A stretch of DNA of 64,000 nucleotides from Botryotinia globosa (Eukaryota; Ascomycota; Leotiomycetes; Helotiales; Sclerotiniaceae), in contig RCSZ01000001.1 in NCBI GenBank assembly GCA_014898425.1, forward strand, positions 2,356,001-2,420,000, read 5' to 3'. Shown piece by piece: positions 11,518 to 23,397 of the stretch. Each line of letters opens with the position of its first letter. The stretch's first letter is position 1. The notes beneath the pieces were generated by a model, which searched no databases, was not told the origin of the DNA, and was given only the letters and a program-made list of their open reading frames with translations. Position numbers and translations under genes: made by a program.

Positions 11518-12825
11518 TCATCGCCGAATCCATGGATGAGACCCCGATTCCCCCGCGCTCGAAAGTCGAAACGGATCATTAAGTCCAAATGGGTCACTAG
11601 AACGCGGTGCGTAGAATGCGTGGGTGGGGGTCTGACTTTTTCGTGATTGTGCTCGCGATCGGGATTGTGAGCTTGAACCTGAAGAGGAAGAAGGAGGGGG
11701 GTGATGCGAAGAAGAAGATGATGAAGAAGAAGATGATGAAGAAGAATTGCCATACTCAGCAATCTTGGCATCATAGATGCGTTTACGGATCGCATCTTCA
11801 TGTTCGTGTTGGTGGTTGAGGTTCCACATAGAGGGCGAGACATCTTTTTTGGGGTGGGCGCCATGGGCGCCATGGGGGGAGGAGCGGGAAGAAGAATAGG
11901 AACGATCGGAATGCGAGATGGAGGAGCCGGGATTGATGGATGATTTGGATACATGTGATTTTGCATCGTCGTTTTCATCGTCGTGGGAATTGAATTCGTC
12001 TTCGGACATAGCGATTCCGGAATCGTAATCGGGGATTTGGTCGTGATAGGAAGAGGGTGGAGAGCGAGAGCGAGAGTGAGAGTGAGATGAAGATTTGTGT
12101 CGGGAATTGGAACTTGAATTTGCGGAAAGGGAAACGGAGAAGGAGAAGCGCTTGGAGGGGTTGGAGGAGGTTTTTTTCGACCAGCTGTGTGTGCTTGAGG
12201 GGGGATTGTCGGTTGTTCGGGCTCTGGAGAGACGTCGGTGGGATTCGCGGGTTGAGCGGCCGAGGGAACGTTGAGATGGGGAGGAGGACGCAAGTAAAGA
12301 GGAGGACGACGATGAAGATGAAGAGTCATCATCCTCATACTCTCCACTCTCAGCCCTTCTCCCCTTAATCGTCCTGTTTGCGCACTGTGAGATTCCTCCC
12401 TTTCTATCCTCAGTCTCAAGAGTCTCCGCTTCCAGAATCGAGTCTTTGACTTCACATGGTTTGTGCTTCCGCCGCCAGCGCAGTAATCTCTGTTGAATCC
12501 AAATTCTTACAACGTCATTCGTGAATGTTTTGAAAGGACGCTCCATACCCCGTTTCACGGTTTTAGCCAGCTTGCATGCTTCTTTCATGCGGGATTTGCC
12601 GTGAATGTAGCCGAGGTGTTCGAGGTTGCTGAGGAGAGAGGTTTGGGTGGCAGTGAGAAGAGAATTGGATGAGGAACGAGGGGAGGGGAGAGTGATGGAT
12701 TCGTGGTAGAAGCATTTGAGAGAGGAGGGGGCAGAGTTATTCGCGTCGGGATCGAAGAGGAAGAGGAGCTCAGTGCTGAGGAGGGGGCTACTCGTGGAGA
12801 GACTATAGACTTGATATCTGGGCAT
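11518..12825 (-). CDS. Serine-rich low-complexity protein, 435 aa, unknown function
   Basis: Family not recognised. The first 150 residues look like a structured region with a Lys/Arg-rich segment (VRIWIQQRLLRWRRKHKP) that could form a basic amphipathic helix. The rest is disordered: acidic/Ser tracts (DDDSSSSS), many SRS and HSHSRSRS clusters, and a long polyserine run near residue 365, then a conserved-looking end (FGLNDPFRL). SP, SR and RS clusters are plausible phosphorylation sites. Another minus-strand frame is also open (11496-12455), but it is Pro/His/Leu-rich, as expected when serine codons are read out of frame, so I prefer this frame. Start chosen at the first ATG, 12825. An intron could have been missed. 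Confidence 0.65.
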   Translation of the reverse strand: MPRYQVYSLSTSSPLLSTELLFLFDPDANNSAPSSLKCFYHESITLPSPRSSSNSLLTATQTSLLSNLEHLGYIHGKSRMKEACKLAKTVKRGMERPFKTFTNDVVRIWIQQRLLRWRRKHKPCEVKDSILEAETLETEDRKGGISQCANRTIKGRRAESGEYEDDDSSSSSSSSSLLASSSPSQRSLGRSTRESHRRLSRARTTDNPPSSTHSWSKKTSSNPSKRFSFSVSLSANSSSNSRHKSSSHSHSRSRSPPSSYHDQIPDYDSGIAMSEDEFNSHDDENDDAKSHVSKSSINPGSSISHSDRSYSSSRSSPHGAHGAHPKKDVSPSMWNLNHQHEHEDAIRKRIYDAKIAEYGNSSSSSSSSSSSSSHHPPPSSSSGSSSQSRSRAQSRKSQTPTHAFYAPRSSDPFGLNDPFRLSSAGESGSHPWIRR

Positions 12826-14048
12826 GGTTTGGGATGGAGGGTGGGTATAGAGAGATTGACGATAATGATGGTGATAAGAATGGAATCAATGAATTTGTTC
12901 TGACGATGTTGGGGATGGTGGAAGAAGTCGAGAAGGGGGTTGAAGTTATGGGGATATAAATCTACAGCCACTGACTGTGTAAGTGTTCTTTTGACATAGA
13001 AATGGTAAAGCAAATTGAGATAAAATATGACGATTGTGAATATCTAGGTTGAACGATCCGTCAAAATTGAAAAACCCAACCACCAACAACTCAACACAAA
13101 TATACAAACATATAACCAGCAAAATCCCACATCACCAAAAGTATATTGTTGGCGGTTCAAAAACAGGTCTCGAGACCATTGCATTGCCAAATCCAACCCA
13201 AACATTAAATCGCTCTTGCGAAAGAGATTGTAGACCCGAGGAAAGATTTTCTTTCCTTGCCGGTTGGCGGCCGCTTTTTTGGTCTATCTTTTATCATTCA
13301 TGAAAACAATACCACTCGCGTTTGAAGTTATATAAGCCAGGATTTCTTTGAAACATTCATTCATGATGCCTGGACCGTTTTAACATTAAAGACCGATAAA
13401 TCCTTCTCGCTGACCTCGAGGGCTGAAGTGGCGATTTTCGATCTTAAGATGAGGTTGTTAGGAACTGAAATTTTGTGTGAGAAGTGAAATATTTTCTTGT
13501 AGTTCAAAGCAAGAAGAGGATAATATCGGCCATTGAGATGTAAGACTTTATTTTTGATCTGTAATAGTTTCTTGGCTTAAATTTGTCAGAAAGAAAAGGG
13601 GGGAGACGAAGGGGTATTGGTCTCTATCTGCCGCTGTGTTTGATGTGAGATTCAAATTATGATATTTAAACGAAAAGTTGAATGATTAGGTATCCAGAAC
13701 GGAAAACACGGAAAATAGACTAGAGAATGTGCCCTAAATCAAGGACTAAAGTCCTGGAAAGCAAACAAAAAATCCTGAGCGTGTTTCCAGCTACGTCGGA
13801 TAATTGCAGCAATGTGTTTGTTCCGTTACATTGGCGACGGTAAGGTGCAGATCCCCATCGGTATGTCACATCGGAGTTTTGATTGAGGTGGCTCCAATGA
13901 ATACCCTGTAATGGATATTTGTTTTTGTGTTACCTTGTTCTATGAGAAATTGCGAGCGGAAGTTGAACTGATATGAAGAAGCTCTAATCATCTCTCGCTT
14001 TTTTGTCGCATATTGTATTCAAGAGTATTCAATAATCTTGAGATCATC
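12826..14048. other. Divergent intergenic region
   Basis: About 1.2 kb between the serine-rich gene (-) and the MYND gene (+), presumably both promoters. A minus-strand open frame at 12585-13013 continues out of the serine-rich gene in another frame and looks like 5' UTR noise. No other feature seen. Confidence 0.5.
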
Positions 14049-15936
14049 ATGGCTGACTCCTCTCAACAGCATCCAAAAGTTACGTGCGCCAACGTTGATC
14101 AAGATGAAGACGATGGAGGGATTCCATGTACTAATATCGCCTCGAAAGCTTGCAATGGGTGCTTTCTGGTTCAATATTGCAGCAAAGATTGCCAAGTTGC
14201 ACATTGGAAAACCCACAAGAAGGATTGCAAATCTCCATTTATGAAGAAATCTTGGAGACCACAGTGGGATGTGGAGAAACGACGTCCGGCATTTATTAGA
14301 GGCAACGATGATCCTGCTCTAGCTGAATCGTGGGTGACGATGGTACAACATGGAAGAAAGAAGTATCTGTGGGGTAATGTTCCTGCCATTGATATAATTC
14401 AGAGTTGCAAGAATGAAGAAAAAGATTTGCCACAACAACTCAATCTTTTGTTTGCGGGTAAGCGTCAAGCCCATAGAGAAATCGCGGACTGACAAGGCTA
14501 CAGCATCTGGGGATATTAGAAATGTTGTCAAGTCTCTCGTTGAACTTCCAATTACGTACGAGGGCAAATGTGAGCTTATAATTAACGACAAGGATTTTGA
14601 TATTGTCGCCCGCAATGTAATGTTGCTCCTCACAGCTCTCGTATTCGACTCCATTGAAGCAGCAGACATCATGATTCACATCTGGTACTCTGCATTCATA
14701 CCCGAGTCGTACTTGCGGAAACTTCGAGAAAAAGTACTCCCGTTGATTGAAGATGTTTGTGAAAAAGTAGCTGGCCGCCCTGGGCAATCTTTGCAATCCA
14801 AAACGTGGACATTCGGCACTCGCAACATAAGTTTGGTATTGCCCAAGGCTTCTTGGGATCTTCTCCCTTCGTTTTTCAAGGTTCCAGATGGACTATCAGC
14901 TAGCAAGGCACAAAAAGTGATGGTTGATACTACATTGCCACCCTCGAGAAGAGATTATGTCGAGCGAGAATTTTATGCTCGACCACCTGCGTGGCGTGTC
15001 TGTGCTACTAAGTTCCGTACTGATGGCATACTTCTTCCCTTCGGACATTCTCGCAAAGATTTCACTATGCCAAATCCGTAAATACCTCCAAGTCTTTTGA
15101 AAGTGTACTTGCTGATGCAGTGACAGAACGTTGTTTCAGAGCACTGAATTCTGGCCCATGATGGATTCTGCCGACCCATTGGAAGGATGGCCTCTCGAAG
15201 AACACCTTTCTAAAACTTCACTGGCTCGAAACGATATCTATGGCAGCCTTTACTTCTATCTCCAAGACCAACTTCAAAGCTTTTGCAAGCGAATTGAAAA
15301 TTTGAAAATCCGCTTTCAACTATTCGAACTTAATGCAGTGAATCTGCCAGGTATCATGAAGGAGCGTGGCATTGGCAAATGTTATTTCGACAGAATCGAG
15401 GTAATCTTCAACCGGTTGTAAAAGTAGTATAGATTGTTGACATTCTACAGGTCTCAAATATTGGAGACCGTGGCTACATTGGACCTCGCAAACTTCTGAT
15501 GACTTTCGCTCCTTACCTGAAGCGTAAATCACAGAATCCGCATGCCACACTTCTTGCTTTATTCCTCAACGCTGTCCACGAAAGCCGTACTGACAAGGAC
15601 TACATTGATAGCATAGAAACCGAATCAGCAAAATTGCATCGGTACATGACAATTCAACGAGACATGCTTCAGCCTTACAATGCAGACTTTCTGAGATACA
15701 ACGATGCGCGATCTCGGTTTCAAGACCTTGACCAGCTCTTTGATAGATTTATGAAGGAATGTTGCTTGCACGAAATCAGTCAAATGGAAGGGTTAAAAAT
15801 AAAAACCAAGAATACATTAGTTGAGAAATGGCCTTTGAGGTTGCGAAATGGGGCAAATCAGGAGGAATTTGATAGATTATTGGCATCGGGACATTTGGGA
15901 TCGGAAAGATATGTAGAATGGGAAAGTTTGATATAG
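14049..15936 (+). CDS. MYND-type zinc-finger protein with DUF4470-like N-terminal region, 580 aa
   Basis: Probable cytoplasmic or nuclear adaptor; MYND fingers bind proline-containing peptides, but the exact role is unknown. Exons placed at 14049-14457, 14504-15077, 15127-15400 and 15451-15936; introns of 46, 49 and 50 bp, all in frame. The MYND finger fills residues about 10-57, with Cys pairs ending in QYCSKDCQVAHWKTHKKDC. It is followed by DPALAES and LFAASGDIRNVVKSL, a pattern of the fungal MYND/DUF4470 family, and a long helical C-terminal region. I start at ATG 14049 (ATCATGG context, directly before the finger) rather than the in-frame upstream ATG 14013. One of a large family of paralogues in filamentous fungi. 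Confidence 0.87.
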
Positions 15937-16862
15937 GATTGACTTGAGAAGTCTGGAAGGCTTGGGAGATGAAAGGCAGTAGGAGAAAAAAAGAGAAAAG
16001 CAAAGGAGAGGAAAGAAATGAAAGAGAAGGAGAAGGAGAGGAAAGGGAAGGAAAGAGAATGAGAGGAAAGAAATGAAAGAGAAGGAGAGGAAAGAAATGA
16101 AAGAAAGGAGAAGAAAGGGAAGGAAAGAGAAGGAGACGAAAGATATGAAAGAAAGGAGAAGAAAAGAAAAGAAGAGAAGAGAAGAGAAGAAAAGAGAAGA
16201 AGGAAGAAATTCGCAAATAGACACACATCTTCGGATAAATCTGGAAGGTTCTACCCCATCAGACGCTCTTGCTTCGAAAGTCAAGTTCCTTAGCGCACTC
16301 AATTGGACTTTTAAGCGCCAATTATATCTGTATTTTCGATATAACTTCGAATAATACTTTCATCTCAAACTTATCCTCTTGACATAAACTATCAACCACG
16401 GGATAATTTGCACTTAGATCAGCACTTTGACAGATGTTCTTTGATCTTCACTATTTTCCGCGACGGTGAGTCATGAGACCGCGTAAGTTTCAGCTTTCAT
16501 TCCATTTGGCTGCCGAAGATAAACAGTGAGCAAGATCGATTACATTCTTCCTGATCATTGGTATCATCTAAGAAGTATTCGTATCGCCGGGTATTCTCAA
16601 AGGTGGACTGGAAAGCAATCCCATTCTCATGCCAGGTTTTAACACATTCACTATCACGGTTTCCAACAGAGCCATATTGCTACTCTGGTTTTATCTTCAA
16701 AAACAATCAGACTAGGTGCCTACTTTGAAATTCCAAAATCAGCTCGAAGTTTGTTAAGGGAAATAAGTGTTCATCACAAACAATTTCACACTTCTTACCA
16801 AAGAAACCCAGCACATCAACAACTTTCAAACGCCATCCATCCGGCGAGAGAACCAAATCTCT
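15937..16862. other. Intergenic region with long polypurine tract
   Basis: About 0.9 kb between two tandem plus-strand genes. The first half is an almost pure A/G tract (listed separately); the rest presumably holds the promoter of the next gene. Confidence 0.55.
15963..16206. repeat. Polypurine (GAAAGGA/GAGAA)n tract, about 240 bp
   Basis: The plus strand is nearly all A and G for about 240 bases, built from variants of GAAAGAGAAGGAGAGGAAAG. The minus strand therefore shows spurious Phe/Leu/Ser-rich open frames. Tracts like this can form triplex (H-DNA). Confidence 0.9.
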
Positions 16863-19670
16863 ATGATGATACCCTGCAAGTACTTCATAACTTCTACCGG
16901 GTGCGGTCGTGGCAGTACATGTCAATACAGCCATGACACAACAATCACAAAACACATGCCTAATGTAATTCTTTCATTGATACCAAACGAAGAAAATCCG
17001 CCTCCTGGTCAGAATTTACGTCCTATATCAACAAAACTTATCGCTTGTAGGTTCCTTGCGAAAGGTCATTGTCAGAAGGGTGAAGACTGTCCTTTTAGCC
17101 ATGGAATTGAGCCATCAACCCCGTCGCAAAAAACATCTGCCACTCCACTCTGTAGCTTTTTTGCCAGAGGAAGATGCCAAAGGGGCAATAACTGTCCTTT
17201 CAGTCATGAGGTTGGAGTGAAAGCTTCTTCACAGAATCCGGTCCGCACAACCTGCATTTTTTTTGCCAGAGGAAAGTGTACAAAGGGAAGCGATTGCCCT
17301 TTCCTACATAACCCAATTGAGTCCGATAACAACGGAACCAAGCCTCCAGATACGCAATATACCAAAAAGACTTACCCATTTTCTTCCACTCCCATCGATA
17401 CATCATCTGCTGTTCTAGATGTACCATCTGCAGTCACTAAAAGTTATGTATGGCCTTCCCCCTTTTCAACGTGCTAGTATTTTTGAAGTTGAAACTGATA
17501 TATCATCTAGGATAATGTACCAAAAGGTATGATTGCACGAGCAATCTCTGGAGCCTTGACAATCTTTCAAGATGGAGGAAAAGTCTACAAAATTTCGGTT
17601 CCGTCTGACTTTACAACTATCCGAATCGCCGGCTTGCCACAGGATACCAACATTGAGTATATTGAGACAATGCTAGCTAGACTCGACCTTGGCAAATATG
17701 GAACTTGCATTCGAATTACTAGCATTGGTACTCCGCCCTCCGTTCTTACCTACCTGCGACTTGAAGATTCCACCGTTGGCTCGGTTCTAAGCGAAAAATT
17801 GGAGTCTGGTTGGAGAAAATTTAAGATGTACTCCGGATTAAAGGCGAGCCTAGTCCCTACAAGTTTGCTTCCCGTCTCTGGATTTTTAGGTGAAGTCGAC
17901 TTCCATGAAGTGTTTTTGACTTGGGATCGATCTTCTAAGATGGCCGTCCTGAAATACGCAAATAAGGACGTCGCCAATATGATATGCATCAACTTCAACA
18001 ACGGCTACTACAGAGTTGTAGGCAAACATTTAGCTTGCGATTCGCCTATTGTCTCTCACATCTTGACCGATCAAAAACACAGATTTCTATGTATCTTGAA
18101 GAATGTACCGGTGTTTGCAGACAAAGAGGACATCTTAGGTGCGATGGATGAGAAATACCGACCAGATGAATTGGAAATTGCCAGAGCGAGCTATGAGGCA
18201 TCTGACGAAGCATCTCGTGAATGTGTCAAGAACTTATGCTCAGCCATCGGCCCCGTAGAGTCTTGGGATCCTGTTCAAGATCCGGCAGCTAAGAGAGTTA
18301 AAGAAAGGGTACGATTTCAAGACGAGTCAGATGCCCGAGAGGCGATTGCACAATTACACAATAGAAGCATTGAGATATTGGGGAAGGGAAAAATCATGGC
18401 TCAACAAATCATTTCGACTCGTTTTAAGGTTGTCGCGAAGATATACTCGGCTGTACAATCGCAAGTTGAAGATGAAAAGAAGGCACTGATAGGGCAGAGA
18501 ATTACCATCAGGGCATACCCAAGCACTGATGCCGCGATGAAGTTCACAACTTTAAAAATTGACGGGGAGCCCGGAGAGAACTTTGCCAACGCCAAAAATA
18601 AGCTGGAGAAGATATTGATCGGTACAGTGGCTCTGGTAGGGTGTAAGCCAGTTTGGAATGACTACTTCATGCAACCAATTGGGTTGATGAAGATCAAGAG
18701 GGTTGCAAACGATTATAACGTTGTTATTGATCGAGACAGAGCAAGACAACAACTTCGGCTTCATGGTTTGCCCATAGATATCGATAGCGCTCAACACACA
18801 CTTCACAGAATTGTCACATCAGAAGTAGAAGGCTATGCTATTAAGCTCACTCCAAGTGATTTTTCGTGGGTAGTAGGTGGCGGATTTGATCAAATAGTAT
18901 CAGCTCTTGGAAAAGATGTTGCTTCGATTGATATATTGTCGAACCCAAAGAAGATCTTACTTGCTGGGAATCCCAAGAACTACCACATTGCCATGAAAGT
19001 CTTAAAGTCCAGGAGTACCGCTGCTGGTGGGATTGACAAGATGGAGACAGGTGAAGACAGAGACAACTGTAGCATTTGCTGGTGTCCTGCTGAGTATCCA
19101 ATCCGCACCAACTGTGGCCATTTGTATTGCCTTCAATGCTTTGACCATCTATGCTCCTCGACCATGCCTAGCGACCAAGAGCTATTCATCAATTGTAAGG
19201 CCATTGGATGCGATGTCGTCCTCTCCCTACAGGAAATTGAGCAAAATCTACCATCCAAAAGTTTTGAGCAGCTACTTAATGCATCGTTCACTTCGTACAT
19301 TTGTCATCATCGCAATGACTTTCATTATTGTCCAACTGAGGACTGCGAACAATTATACCGGGTCAATATTCCCACCAAATCCCGCACTTGTGCCAAATGT
19401 CTCGTTGAGACTTGTATCCCATGCCATGCGTCTCATCAAGGCCAAACGTGTGCAGGCTACAAAATCAAGAAGAATGTTAGAGCTGAAGCAAATGTCAAGG
19501 ATGAAGAAGAATTTGCTAATCATTTGAGCATGAAAAAGGAAGATTTGGGACATAAGAAAGGTGTTGAAGAGGACTTGGTTAAGTTTCATGTTCCTAAAGT
19601 AAAGCGGGGAATGGGTATCCACGGTACTCAAATGCTCGAACGAATCCAGCAGGAGCTTGGTGGCTGGTAA
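16863..19670 (+). CDS. CCCH zinc-finger / RING1-IBR protein lacking a visible RING2, 914 aa
   Basis: Related to RING-between-RING ubiquitin ligases with RNA-binding-type zinc fingers. Exons 16863-17447 and 17511-19670; the 63-bp intron keeps the frame. Start at ATG 16863, immediately before the first finger. Residues 5-140 hold four C-x7/8-C-x5-C-x3-H fingers (for example CRFLAKGHCQKGEDCPFSH). A long middle region (about 200-690) has RRM-like segments (TTIRIAGLP, RFLCILKNVPVF). RING1 begins near residue 715 (CSICWCP, CGHLYCLQC) and ends with CKAIGC. An IBR follows (CPTEDC, CAKC, CIPC). After it, where RING2 with the catalytic Cys should be, the last 70 residues contain no cysteine. It may be a degenerate, non-catalytic member; a frame error or missed 3' exon is possible. 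Confidence 0.88.
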
Positions 19671-20688
19671 ATTCCGAGTCTTCGTGAGCAAGATGCATGT
19701 TTTCCAATCTTCGAGGAAACGTAGGTTCTTGGCAGGTTCTCTGGGCTGCCATCAGTTTACCTTCCACGAACAACGGTGAATATGTATCTGCATGATAACA
19801 TCGTAGAGCTATATTGCAGACCGCTTAAAGAATTCAAGATCATACAAATCCATCTTTTCTTCTCGGGGGTGATTGGGATTTATACATGAGGAGCAATAAT
19901 TCGTATGCGTTAATGTGATGATGCTAACAAATAGCGAAAAAGGAGCGGGTAGCGTCCCCAAAACACAAGTTTGCAACCCAGAATCCACTATCTATTCTCT
20001 TCATCCACTTTATAGCTGCATTTAAAACACCCAATTGCCTCGGTCGATGCTATTATCTCGACAAGAGCTGGGTTTTCCTCTTCTGATTATGCTGGGAAAG
20101 TGCCTGTAAGAGATGCCGCCGGTGATACGAATGGGGAGGCTTGATCGTACTCATGGTAATGGTATCTGCTTCGTTCCTTCTACATATACATTCAATATTG
20201 GCCCTTTCGAGCAGATAAGCTGCCCCTATGATAGTTCTTGTTAGCACTTGCACTTTTCTAAGAGACTTAACTTCCAGACACAGTACCGTAACTCTCTTTA
20301 TTTTCAGAGATACTATTCATTATATACGTTTCTTTTCAATATCTTATTCTAAGACTTACTGGAGCTTCATTCACCCTTGGTATACAAATATTTAAGCATT
20401 TATCTTTTATCAGCATTCTAAAATTCTATTGCATTAGTAGCATTAGCAGTATCCCAGCTTACCAACATCCGAATTATCCTCTCATCTTGTCAAAGGCGCT
20501 TCTAATCTTGCAGTGTCACCTTCTTTACCGAACGTCAACGTCAAAGTGAATACGCCCATATCTCCATAACGTCACGTGCGACAGCTAAGAGGTGGGTGCT
20601 AAACGGGGATGGAACGGCTGGGGCTAACGTGAACATCTCAAGATAGGATACAAAGGTTTCCTGACAATATTGAAGCCCAGGGAACAAC
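19671..20688. other. Intergenic region, no gene seen
   Basis: About 1 kb between tandem genes. Translation of the first 120 bases past the RING-IBR stop in all plus-strand frames shows no Cys-rich RING2 remnant. The sequence GTCACGTGCG near 20571 contains a CACGTG E-box about 110 bp upstream of the PAH gene. Nothing else was recognised. Confidence 0.5.
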
Positions 20689-21110
20689 ATGAGTACACCC
20701 CCACCGCCAACTTACACAGACGCAAGGAACTATATCCATCAAATTCAGGTACGTCACATCATACGATCAAGCTCTACAATCATCACCGACGACACACGTT
20801 GACTTCACCACCCCAGAACACATTCCAATACACTCGTCCGGGAACGTATAACGAATTTTTGGATATCCTGCGTGCATTTGTCACACACGGGTCGGCCAGA
20901 GCGACGACGATCCAGTGGGTGAATCTGTTGGACGTCCACTATCTAGATATCATCTATGGCTTCAAATTATTCTTGCCAGATGGGGATGCCAGACGCCTGG
21001 TCGATCTGAGGATCTTGTATCTGGCGATGCAGGATTGGTTGAGGAGATTTAGGGGCGTGGAGTGGCGTCATTCGAATTGGTCTTGTATATGGGATTTGAG
21101 AGGAGAGTGA
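20689..21110 (+). CDS. Small stand-alone PAH (Sin3-type paired amphipathic helix) protein, 117 aa
   Basis: Resembles one PAH repeat of the Sin3 corepressor, a four-helix fold that binds short amphipathic helices of transcription factors. Exons 20689-20748 and 20817-21110; the 68-bp intron starts GTACGT, ends CAG and joins in frame. The fusion reads DARNYIHQIQ then NTFQYTRPGTYNEFLDILR, matching the A-x2-Y-h-x2-I-x4 ... YxxFLxIL consensus, and later LLDVHYLDIIYGFKLFLPDG, matching the H-x-D/N-L-I-x-G-F-N-x-F-L-P end of PAH domains. The last 40 residues are unrelated and Trp/Arg-rich. No HDAC-interaction region or further PAH repeat is present. Starting at ATG 20689 rather than the longer unspliced frame from 20670 is what reveals the domain. 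Confidence 0.75.
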
Positions 21111-23378
21111 TGAGTGGAGTTAGCGTGTGTTGTGTTCGAATGAGTGGTTAGCGTATATGTTTACTCGCAGAAGAGTTAGAGTGGATGAGCGGTACGGTAC
21201 TGTAAGGGGTAGCAAATCTGTCTCTTTCGAACCGTGGAATCTTGTCCATGATGTATTTGTGATATTTTGACATGGTGGATCACGCGAATAATGATGTGGT
21301 CTGATATTAGCAGTATGCAGTCGAATATGTAATCGAACATGTAATATTACATGCATAGATCTACACATGAGCGAGCCGCCAGTTTTACTCTCGCACCAGA
21401 AATCTATTATCTCACGTCCACGGGTATCGGATTTGTTACAAGCGAAACCAGATCTCAGAATAATGAACTTGCATTGTGAATTCTGAATTCTGCTTGTGTT
21501 CTTCTCTCGTCTTGTATTATGTTGAGTGAAGTCAAGTCAAATGAAGTGAAGTCAAGTCAAATGAAGTGAAGTCAAGTCAAATGAAGTGAACTGAAGTGAA
21601 GCCAAGTCAAATGAAATAAAGTGAAGTAAAGTAAATATAAATTGATTACTTTATATTTTCCATATATACCTACCTAGGTAGGTATCTAGATAGATTTAAG
21701 AAAATTCATTGATTTCTAGATTCTTTGTACTATTACTATTACAATAGAAGATAAATATCTCGTAAAGAAATGGCGCATGAAATGTCCTATACTTGATGAT
21801 TGACACGAAAGATGTATGTGTTGGTTTACCAAAGTTCATAATTGTTGGTGTTTGTTTGTTTGGATGATCAAATTGATACAGATACAAAATGGCCGCTAAT
21901 GCGGATATGATTATTAGCGGCCATTATTAATAAGATTGATGATTTCGTTCCTTGCGCACGCGAAGTTGGATCGTAAAATAAATGGCGGTGGAAATCAATC
22001 ATCTTCCCACACATCCAGCGACAAAGCAACAGGAGAGAAGGCATACCCGATCATGTCAGACAGGAAGCTTTACTTCAACTCGCAGAAAGATTAAAGGGTG
22101 AAATAGCAAAATCGGTGGATCAGTGTGATAAAATTGCAAAGGACCGAGGAAAAACACACAGATCGGGAGGGACGAAAGACCACACTGAGTCCTCCCAAAG
22201 TCAAAGTCAAAGAAAGAAGTAATCCAATGGACTCGACATGGAAAAGAAGCTTCTGAAAAAACATTTGTGATAGTCAGTGGCATGCCGACTCAAATGAGGG
22301 ACAACTGTACTTGAGGATGCGCTCTACAATGTTCATTCCACTGGAAGACTTCAATAGGCGTGAGAAGAGAAAAGATTATAGCTGTTTAAATACAAGGCTA
22401 TTACTTATTAGCCACTCTTGTTTGATCCGACACAGACTTGGAAAGTTATCCTCGATTGTATGGGAGTGTAGGATGGAAATAAACATATTTGCGCGATATA
22501 ATCAAGCTAATGATCATAACATAATCATTGACTATGAAGATGATGAGCTCGTGAGACATGAAGAGAGTCTATGCTTCATCACCCCAAACTCCGAATCAAA
22601 TACTGTGACTCCAACTAACCCTCGTCTAGAGGATATAAGATTGCTGTGTTGCAGCGAAATGTGCCGGTCGGCATTTGGGTTATTGAAGATGATCGTTCGA
22701 ATGAGTCGAAGATTTGTGTGTCCAGGAGAACCGCGACCGTAGACCAAAATACGTCATACGGTGTACACCGATAATTCGCCACCAAAAGTCTGATCCATTG
22801 ATATATATTTAATAATCCGAGTAATGCTGTGTGGATATGAATTGGTACTGATTGACCTACATGCGTGTAGGTATTGGGTAAAGACGGCGCAACATGAGAC
22901 AGTGGAGGTAATTGCTCCGCCATGACAGCTGTCCTGGTCGGTCGGCCTTTACCAATCTGCATAGCATGTAACCTTATGATTGTCACCCTGGCTGGCGTAG
23001 CAGAAAATAGAAGAGGCCGAGAATCAGCCCAGCGCTTTACGAAACCCAGTCGAGGGAGGATACTTGAAAATTCTCTTCCAAGATTGCAATTGAATGTATC
23101 GACGAGGAGAGGATGAAAAGATGTCCATCACCTCTATCTACCATACGGTGCACACCCCAATTGGATCTAGTTTCTGGGCAGAAGCGACGTGCAGATGTGA
23201 AGACGTGCAGAAAAGGTATAAGCCCACTCACTCACATACTATGTATGAATCAGTATGATACTTGAGCCCACTGAGCCCACTTTGATATGGATATGGATAT
23301 CAGCTCACGTGCTATATATGTACCCGAAGAGAATGAACCAGTGTCACGCTAAGAACAATTCACACATCTGCAAAGGCT
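21111..23378. other. Intergenic region left of the transposon
   Basis: About 2.3 kb. Open frames at 22311-22742 (+) and 22532-22986 (-) overlap each other, resemble no family and have no clear splice structure, so I do not call them. It contains the 20-bp tandem repeat at 21526-21635 and a TACCTAGGTA palindrome near 21670. Confidence 0.5.
21526..21635. repeat. 20-bp tandem repeat, about 5 copies decaying rightwards
   Basis: Unit GTGAAGTCAAGTCAAATGAA occurs in direct succession from 21526; the first copies are identical and later ones drift to GTGAAGCCAAGTCAAATGAA and shorter GTGAAGTAAA forms. Confidence 0.9.
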
Positions 23379-23381
23379 TAA
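23379..23381. repeat. Left 3-bp target-site duplication (TAA)
   Basis: TAA lies immediately outside the left inverted repeat and is repeated in direct orientation at 27632-27634. A TAA/TTA duplication is typical of PIF/Harbinger elements. Confidence 0.85.
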
Positions 23382-23397
23382 GGGCCTGTTCGGATCG
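23382..23397 (+). repeat. Left terminal inverted repeat (16 bp)
   Basis: GGGCCTGTTCGGATCG, the exact reverse complement of 27616-27631. Similarity continues loosely inward as a T-run and a TATTGATAA block. Confidence 0.95.

Noticed and set aside
11496..12455. Second minus-strand open frame of 319 aa, Pro/His/Leu-rich
   Set aside because: Out-of-frame reading of the serine-rich gene; composition is what a frame shift of Ser codons gives.
15776..16302. Several Phe/Leu/Ser-rich minus-strand open frames that look like membrane proteins
   Set aside because: Complement of the polypurine tract; not coding.
22311..22986. 143-aa (+) and 123-aa (-) open frames as genes
   Set aside because: They overlap on opposite strands, show no family pattern and no supporting splice sites.
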